Part shown: positions 59,604 through 64,000 of the stretch, piece after piece | Numbering within the stretch: position 1 is the first letter of the stretch | Layout: every line of letters starts with the position of its first letter | Position numbers and translations under genes: made by a program | Assembly: GCA_029850555.1 (NCBI GenBank) | Contig: JARCRS010000075.1 | Coordinates: 1-64,000, forward strand | Reading direction: 5' to 3' | Source: an archaeon | GTDB taxonomy: Archaea > Thermoproteota > Nitrososphaeria > Nitrososphaerales > CADDZS01 | Length of the DNA stretch: 64,000 nt | Notes under the pieces: model-generated | What the model was told of the DNA's origin: nothing | Database searches by the model: none | What the model saw: only the letters and a program-made list of their open reading frames with translations

Positions 59604-61967
59604 ATGGCAGTTTCGGCAATTTTTGGCGCAAAGATAAACAGACGTGAAGACCCGCGGCTAATTACTGGTACGGGCTCGTATACAAACGACATCGTACTTC
59701 CGAACTTGGCTTATGCCGTTTTCCTACGCAGTCCGCATGCGCATGCAAAGATCAACAAGATTAACACTGAAAGAGCAAAGCAGTTTCCCGGTGTAATCGC
59801 GATTGTAACGGGGAAAGACATCGGATCACAACTGAATCCTGTACCTTGTGCATGGCCGGTCACTGGCGCTGAGGTAAAGATTCCGAAATATTATCCGATT
59901 GCAATAGACAAAGTCAGGTATGCGGGCGACCCAGTTGCAGTCATTGTGGCAACCTCGCCATATGAGGCTACGGATGCCCTCGAAGCAATAGACGTCGAAT
60001 ATGAGCCTCTGCCCGCGATCGTTGGACAAGAAGACGCGAGCAAACCTGGAGCTCCGCAGCTTTACGACGATGTTCCAAACAATATCGCATTTCATTGGAA
60101 AGTAACTGGTGGCAATGTTTCCGACGCATTCGCAAACTCAGAGGTGACAATTAAAGAACGCTTTGTTAATCAAAGGCTACAACCCACAGCATTAGAGACT
60201 CGAGGGGCAATAGCTCAATACGATCCGGGATCTGACACCTTGACCATGTGGATAACTACTCAGAACCCGCATGTTCACAGATTGCTTTTGACTTTGATGA
60301 CAGGCATTCCAGAGCACAAGCTTCGAATAATTTCAAAGGATGTAGGTGGTGGATTTGGGAGTAAAATTCCCTGCTACGGTCCGGAGGCCGTAGTCGCTTT
60401 TCTCGCAAAGAAGATTAACGTTCCCATTAAATGGATAGAGGATAGACAAGAGAACTACCAGGCGACGGTCCACGGACGCGATCATGTCCAGTATGTCGAA
60501 CTCGCTGGAAAGAATGATGGAACTATTACCGGAATTAAGGTCCTGGCGTACGCAAACATGGGAGCATGGCTTTCAACAGCAGCGCCCGGTGTGCCAACTA
60601 TACTCTTCGGATTGATTTTGCCGGGAGCTTACAAGATACCAAATGTCGAATGCGAAGTCTATGGAGTATTGACAAACACTACGGGTGTTGATGCGTATCG
60701 CGGCGCCGGGAGACCTGAGGCCACATACATCATCGAGCGGTTGGTCGACATTTTCGCCCACAAAATCGGAATGGATCCGGCTCAGGTGAGGCTGAAGAAT
60801 TTCATTTCAAAAGATCAATTTCCGTACAATACTGCGACAGGACTAGCCTATGACAGCGGGAACTACGAGGGGACTCTGATGAAAGCTCTAGGCATGATCG
60901 GGTATGATGATCTACGAAGGGAACAACAGAAACTGAGATCGGAAGGAAAGCTCGTGGGCATCGGAATTTCAAGCTACGTAGAAGTTTGTGGCTTGGGGCC
61001 ATCTGCAGTCGTCCGTGCAACCGGCTTTGCTCTCGGACTGTGGGAGAGCGCAATTGTTAGAGTCCACCCCAGCGGAAAGGTTAGCGTATTCACTGGAGGG
61101 CATCCGCACGGGCAGGGAGAGGAAACGACGTTTGCTCAGATCACAGCTAGCGAGTTAGGTGTCCCGATCAACGATGTCGAAGTTATACATGGAGATACTG
61201 ACAGGATACCTTTTGGGATGGGAACATACGGAAGCAGGACTACTCCAGTCGCCGGAGGTTCTATCGTAGTGGCTTGCAGAAGAATCAAAGATAAAGGAAG
61301 AAAAATTGCAGCTCATCTCCTAGAAGCTAGAGAGGAAGACATCGTATTCGATTCCGGCAAGTTTTTTGTTTCCGGAAGTCCTGGAGTCTCCAAGTCACTT
61401 GCCGAAGTGGCTTGGGCTAGCTATGGAGCTGGCGGAACGGAAATTCCAACGGGAATGGAGCCAGGACTCGAAAGTACAGCTTTCTATGATCCTCCAAGTT
61501 TTGTCTATCCATTTGGTACTCATATCTGCTTGGTTGAGATTGACCCAGAGAGTGGACAGGTTCACATCAAGCGCTACATAGCTGTAGATGATTGTGGAAG
61601 ACAAGTTAACCCAATGATTGTCGAAGGTCAAGTCCACGGAGGCATTGCACAGGGGATATCTCAGGCGTTATGGGAAGAAGCGATTTACGACTCAAACGGA
61701 AATTTGCTCACAGCAACACTTTCTGACTATGCAGTTCCAACCGCAGCTGAGCTTCCTAGATACGAAACATCATCGACAGAGACTCCTAGTCCGTACCATC
61801 CTCTAGGGCTAAAGGGAGTCGGTGAAACCGGGACGATTGCCGCTACCCCTGCTGTAGTCAATGCTGTCTGCGATGCTCTTTCTCCGTTAGGAGTTGAGAA
61901 TATCGACATGCCACTCCGGCCTGACAAAATCTGGCGAATACTCAAAGAGAAAGTGGTCTCGAAGTAA
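59604..61967 (+). CDS. Form II-type molybdenum hydroxylase large subunit (CoxL-like)
   Basis: Catalytic subunit paralogous to CoxL with the loop DAYRGAGRPEATYIIERL (363-380). AYRGAGR marks form II or related oxidases rather than true CO dehydrogenase. Also seen: GGGFGSKIPCYGPE and KGVGETGTIAATPA with the catalytic Glu. Length 787. The substrate may be an aldehyde, aromatic acid or heterocycle. An XdhC-like maturation factor, CoxD and CoxE follow in line, so the cluster makes its own cofactor-maturation factors, which may also serve the form I enzyme. Confidence 0.92.
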   Translation: MAVSAIFGAKINRREDPRLITGTGSYTNDIVLPNLAYAVFLRSPHAHAKINKINTERAKQFPGVIAIVTGKDIGSQLNPVPCAWPVTGAEVKIPKYYPIAIDKVRYAGDPVAVIVATSPYEATDALEAIDVEYEPLPAIVGQEDASKPGAPQLYDDVPNNIAFHWKVTGGNVSDAFANSEVTIKERFVNQRLQPTALETRGAIAQYDPGSDTLTMWITTQNPHVHRLLLTLMTGIPEHKLRIISKDVGGGFGSKIPCYGPEAVVAFLAKKINVPIKWIEDRQENYQATVHGRDHVQYVELAGKNDGTITGIKVLAYANMGAWLSTAAPGVPTILFGLILPGAYKIPNVECEVYGVLTNTTGVDAYRGAGRPEATYIIERLVDIFAHKIGMDPAQVRLKNFISKDQFPYNTATGLAYDSGNYEGTLMKALGMIGYDDLRREQQKLRSEGKLVGIGISSYVEVCGLGPSAVVRATGFALGLWESAIVRVHPSGKVSVFTGGHPHGQGEETTFAQITASELGVPINDVEVIHGDTDRIPFGMGTYGSRTTPVAGGSIVVACRRIKDKGRKIAAHLLEAREEDIVFDSGKFFVSGSPGVSKSLAEVAWASYGAGGTEIPTGMEPGLESTAFYDPPSFVYPFGTHICLVEIDPESGQVHIKRYIAVDDCGRQVNPMIVEGQVHGGIAQGISQALWEEAIYDSNGNLLTATLSDYAVPTAAELPRYETSSTETPSPYHPLGLKGVGETGTIAATPAVVNAVCDALSPLGVENIDMPLRPDKIWRILKEKVVSK

Positions 61968-61997
61968 GAACCCATGGCTTAGCTCAAACAGAATCAA

Positions 61998-63035
61998 TTG
62001 CCGAGCCGACAACCGATTTATAGGCCTAACCTGCTTCAGGAAGTAGCTTCGGATTTGTCGCATGAGATCTTGCTGAGACAATTCAAATTGGGGTCGGAAG
62101 AAAAGCCGTTCGTACTTGTTGGAGTAATAAGAACCGAAGGGCCGACTGCAATCAAGGCGGGCAATAAGGCAATAATCCTCGCGGATGGAAGTGTTGATGG
62201 CTGGATAGGCGGGCACTGTACGGAGGATGAGATTGTCAGGAATGCGTTGGACTGTTTAAAGGAGGGAACAACTCGACTTCTGAACCTAACAACGTGTCAA
62301 GGAGGTAGAATGGATGTTTATTTGGAACCCTATCTTCCAAAAAGAAGACTAGTCGTTTTTGGTCATGTGCCGATCGTCGGCGCACTAACACACCTTGCAA
62401 AATCTCTGAACTTCAATGTCACAGTTGTTGATAAACAGGCGTCAAAGGAAAGGTTTCAAGATGCTGACTCTATTCTGAGTTCCCTCGATGACGAACATAT
62501 TCAGAGTCTAGGGAAAAGCACCGGTCAAACATACGCCGTTGTTGCGACGATGGGGGAGTTTGATTTGGAGCATGTGACGAAGCTTTCTGCTCTCAGTCTC
62601 CCTTACATTGGGATCGTCGCTGGAAAGAAAAGAGCTGGTGAAATTTACACTTATTTGAAATCAGTAAACATACCAGAAGAACAGATCGAAAGGATCAAGG
62701 CTCCCGCTGGAATTTACATTCGCGCAGTAACCGCGGAGGAAATTGCTCTGAGCATAATGGCGGAAATTATAGAAGTTGCAAGATCTCAGAATAGCCAAGA
62801 TTTGCGCGAGCTCGCGCATAAATTATCAACACAAACTGTTGGCAGAGTAGCCCCAAATAGTTCAGAGAAAAATTCGTCAGAAATTATAATGGACCCTGTC
62901 TGCGGCATGACGGTCAAGGGCTCGTCCGACTTTATTTCAAATGTGAACGGACAACCCGTGTTCTTTTGCTGCGAGTCCTGCAAAGAGTCATTCGATAGCG
63001 ATCCGCAGAAGTACATTCTTGCTAAAAGCAGCTGA
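61998..63035 (+). CDS. XdhC/CoxF-type maturation factor fused to a YHS domain
   Basis: Chaperone that prepares and sulfurates the molybdenum cofactor of hydroxylases. XdhC N-terminal features include TEGPTAIKAGN and WIGGHCTED (about 46-76). A Rossmann part (VVFGHVPIVGALTHLA, about 119-134) and AGIYIRAVTAEEIAL follow. A YHS domain is fused at 298-340 (DPVCGMTV, FFCCESCKESF) with C302, C324/C325 and C328. YHS domains bind metals, and the copper of form I CODH is one obvious cargo. The fusion is unusual. A TTG at 61998 is the likely start. Confidence 0.85.
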   Translation: MPSRQPIYRPNLLQEVASDLSHEILLRQFKLGSEEKPFVLVGVIRTEGPTAIKAGNKAIILADGSVDGWIGGHCTEDEIVRNALDCLKEGTTRLLNLTTCQGGRMDVYLEPYLPKRRLVVFGHVPIVGALTHLAKSLNFNVTVVDKQASKERFQDADSILSSLDDEHIQSLGKSTGQTYAVVATMGEFDLEHVTKLSALSLPYIGIVAGKKRAGEIYTYLKSVNIPEEQIERIKAPAGIYIRAVTAEEIALSIMAEIIEVARSQNSQDLRELAHKLSTQTVGRVAPNSSEKNSSEIIMDPVCGMTVKGSSDFISNVNGQPVFFCCESCKESFDSDPQKYILAKSS

Positions 63036-63044
63036 TTTACAAAT

Positions 63045-63914
63045 TTGCCAGAACTTGGACCAAAGAGTGTCGATGAACTAGTCGAAAAGCTTCGCGAGCA
63101 CAAATATATCATAGACAGAGCTAACGCAACTCCAGTTTTCCTAGCGATGCGGCTTCAAAAGCCACTGCTAATCGAAGGTCCTCCAGGCTGTGGAAAAACG
63201 GAAATCGCGAAGACAGTTGCGAACAGTTTTGGGTTCGAGCTCATAAGACTGCAATGTTACGAGGGCCTTGACTACAGCCACGCGGTGTATGAGTGGGATT
63301 ACCCTCGGCAGCTTCTCGAAATCAAGCTGCAACAAGAAGGGGGATCGAAGAAGAACGACGAGGTGAGGCACACGATCTACAGTGAGAACTTTCTCCTAGA
63401 GAGGCCGTTGCTCAAATCAATCAGAACTCAGAATCGTACAGTGCTGCTTGTAGATGAAATAGATCGAGCTGACCCAGAGTTTGAAGGCTTTCTTCTTGAA
63501 TTCCTAAGCGAGTACCAAGTAACCATTCCCGAACTTGGCACAATCAAGGCAGAAAGTATTCCATATGTGTTCATAACATCAAACAAAACCAGGGATCTTT
63601 CCGACGCAGTGAAGCGAAGGTGTCTCTACCTAAGCCTCACTTATCCTAGCATAGATAGAGAGGTGGAGATTCTCAAGAAAAGAGTGTTAGACGTGCCTGA
63701 GAATCTTGCTCTTCAGGCAAGCCAGCTAGTTGCAAAAGTCAGGCAGGATGATGAACTAATTCGTAAACCCGGTACTGCGGAAACGATCGACCTTGTATCT
63801 TCGGCTATGGCTCTGGGTGCCTCCTCTCTGACGCCAGAAGTCCTACAGAAAACTGCAGGAGCTATATTGAAGGATGAAGGCGATCTCGCTAGGTTCCTTT
63901 CGAGCCTCTTATAG
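63045..63914 (+). CDS. coxD: MoxR-type AAA+ ATPase CoxD
   Basis: ATPase required to assemble the CuSMoO2 active site in CO oxidisers. Walker A is GPPGCGKT (45-52), Walker B VLLVDEID (133-140), sensor 1 TSN (178-180) and an RR arginine finger (191-192). Length 289 matches CoxD/MoxR. It lies ten bases after the XdhC-YHS gene and six bases before coxE, as in bacterial cox clusters. Confidence 0.92.
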   Translation: MPELGPKSVDELVEKLREHKYIIDRANATPVFLAMRLQKPLLIEGPPGCGKTEIAKTVANSFGFELIRLQCYEGLDYSHAVYEWDYPRQLLEIKLQQEGGSKKNDEVRHTIYSENFLLERPLLKSIRTQNRTVLLVDEIDRADPEFEGFLLEFLSEYQVTIPELGTIKAESIPYVFITSNKTRDLSDAVKRRCLYLSLTYPSIDREVEILKKRVLDVPENLALQASQLVAKVRQDDELIRKPGTAETIDLVSSAMALGASSLTPEVLQKTAGAILKDEGDLARFLSSLL

Positions 63915-63920
63915 AGCGTA

Positions 63921-64000
63921 ATGTTCTTGTCGGTAGAAGATATAGTCGTAGATCTTTCAGCAGAGCTAAGAAGAATGGGTCGGAAAGTTGGGGTGGAAGA
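63921..64000 (+). CDS. coxE: CoxE-like protein, partial at window end
   Basis: ATG at 63921 opens a frame (MFLSVEDIVVDLSAELRRMG) that runs off the window end. The first residues match the DLSAELRxxG start of CoxE/VWA-domain proteins that work with CoxD. It follows coxD by six bases. The assignment rests on position and the short N terminus. Confidence 0.6.
   Translation, partial: MFLSVEDIVVDLSAELRRMGRKVGVE

Overview
The window is from an archaeon. The clearest markers are a DNA-primase/GINS operon (PriL, PriS, GINS51) and a translation operon (eL44, eS27, aIF2 alpha, Nop10). Short leaders, TATA boxes of the TTTAAATA type and frequent TTG/GTG starts agree with this. Base composition is moderate and genes are loosely packed with many small membrane and Cys-rich proteins, which suggests a soil or sediment TACK archaeon, perhaps a non-ammonia-oxidising relative of Thaumarchaeota. 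That placement is inference. I saw no rRNA, tRNA or CRISPR array by eye.

Bases 1-11500 hold a nitrogenous-ring metabolism cluster. A minus-strand operon carries PyrB-like and PyrI-like proteins, an SHMT-like enzyme, a lone xanthine-dehydrogenase-type molybdenum subunit, carbamate kinase and a deaminase-type amidohydrolase. A dihydroorotase/allantoinase-like gene diverges from it across a symmetrical promoter, followed by a cytosine-deaminase-like gene and pyroglutamyl peptidase. PyrB lacks the catalytic lysine of aspartate transcarbamylase, PyrI has a rewritten effector domain, and the dihydroorotase-like enzyme lacks the usual substrate Asn. Next to carbamate kinase this looks like a catabolic carbamoyl-transfer route rather than ordinary pyrimidine synthesis. 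I consider this the best candidate for an undescribed system here.

Bases 11900-33200 hold core genes (translation, replication), molybdopterin synthesis (moaE, moaB, moaC, and a MoaD whose di-glycine is followed by three extra residues), an FHA protein, a NucS-like nuclease, a CPA1 antiporter, glutamate dehydrogenase, a coiled-coil protein with repeated SVPK motifs and a DUF5752-like tail, and a frameshifted class III aminotransferase. Bases 33200-51400 are more accessory: a candidate structured RNA with a cUACGg tetraloop, HtrA, a bacterial-type Ada protein, transporters, glycosyltransferases, a decayed endonuclease V, a solo TnpB, three very small charged or Cys-rich genes, and a nickel regulator/transporter pair with a likely operator.

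Bases 51372-64000 are a carbon-monoxide-dehydrogenase region. A coxM-coxS-coxL operon encodes a form I CoxL (TYRCSFR active-site loop), preceded by a 0.95 kb noncoding region with repeats. An acyl-CoA synthetase and a second, form II-like coxMSL set (AYRGAGR) follow, then an XdhC-YHS fusion, the CoxD AAA ATPase and the start of CoxE. The moa genes would supply the cofactor for all three molybdenum hydroxylases, and glutamate dehydrogenase and carbamate kinase would handle released ammonia and carbamoyl groups.
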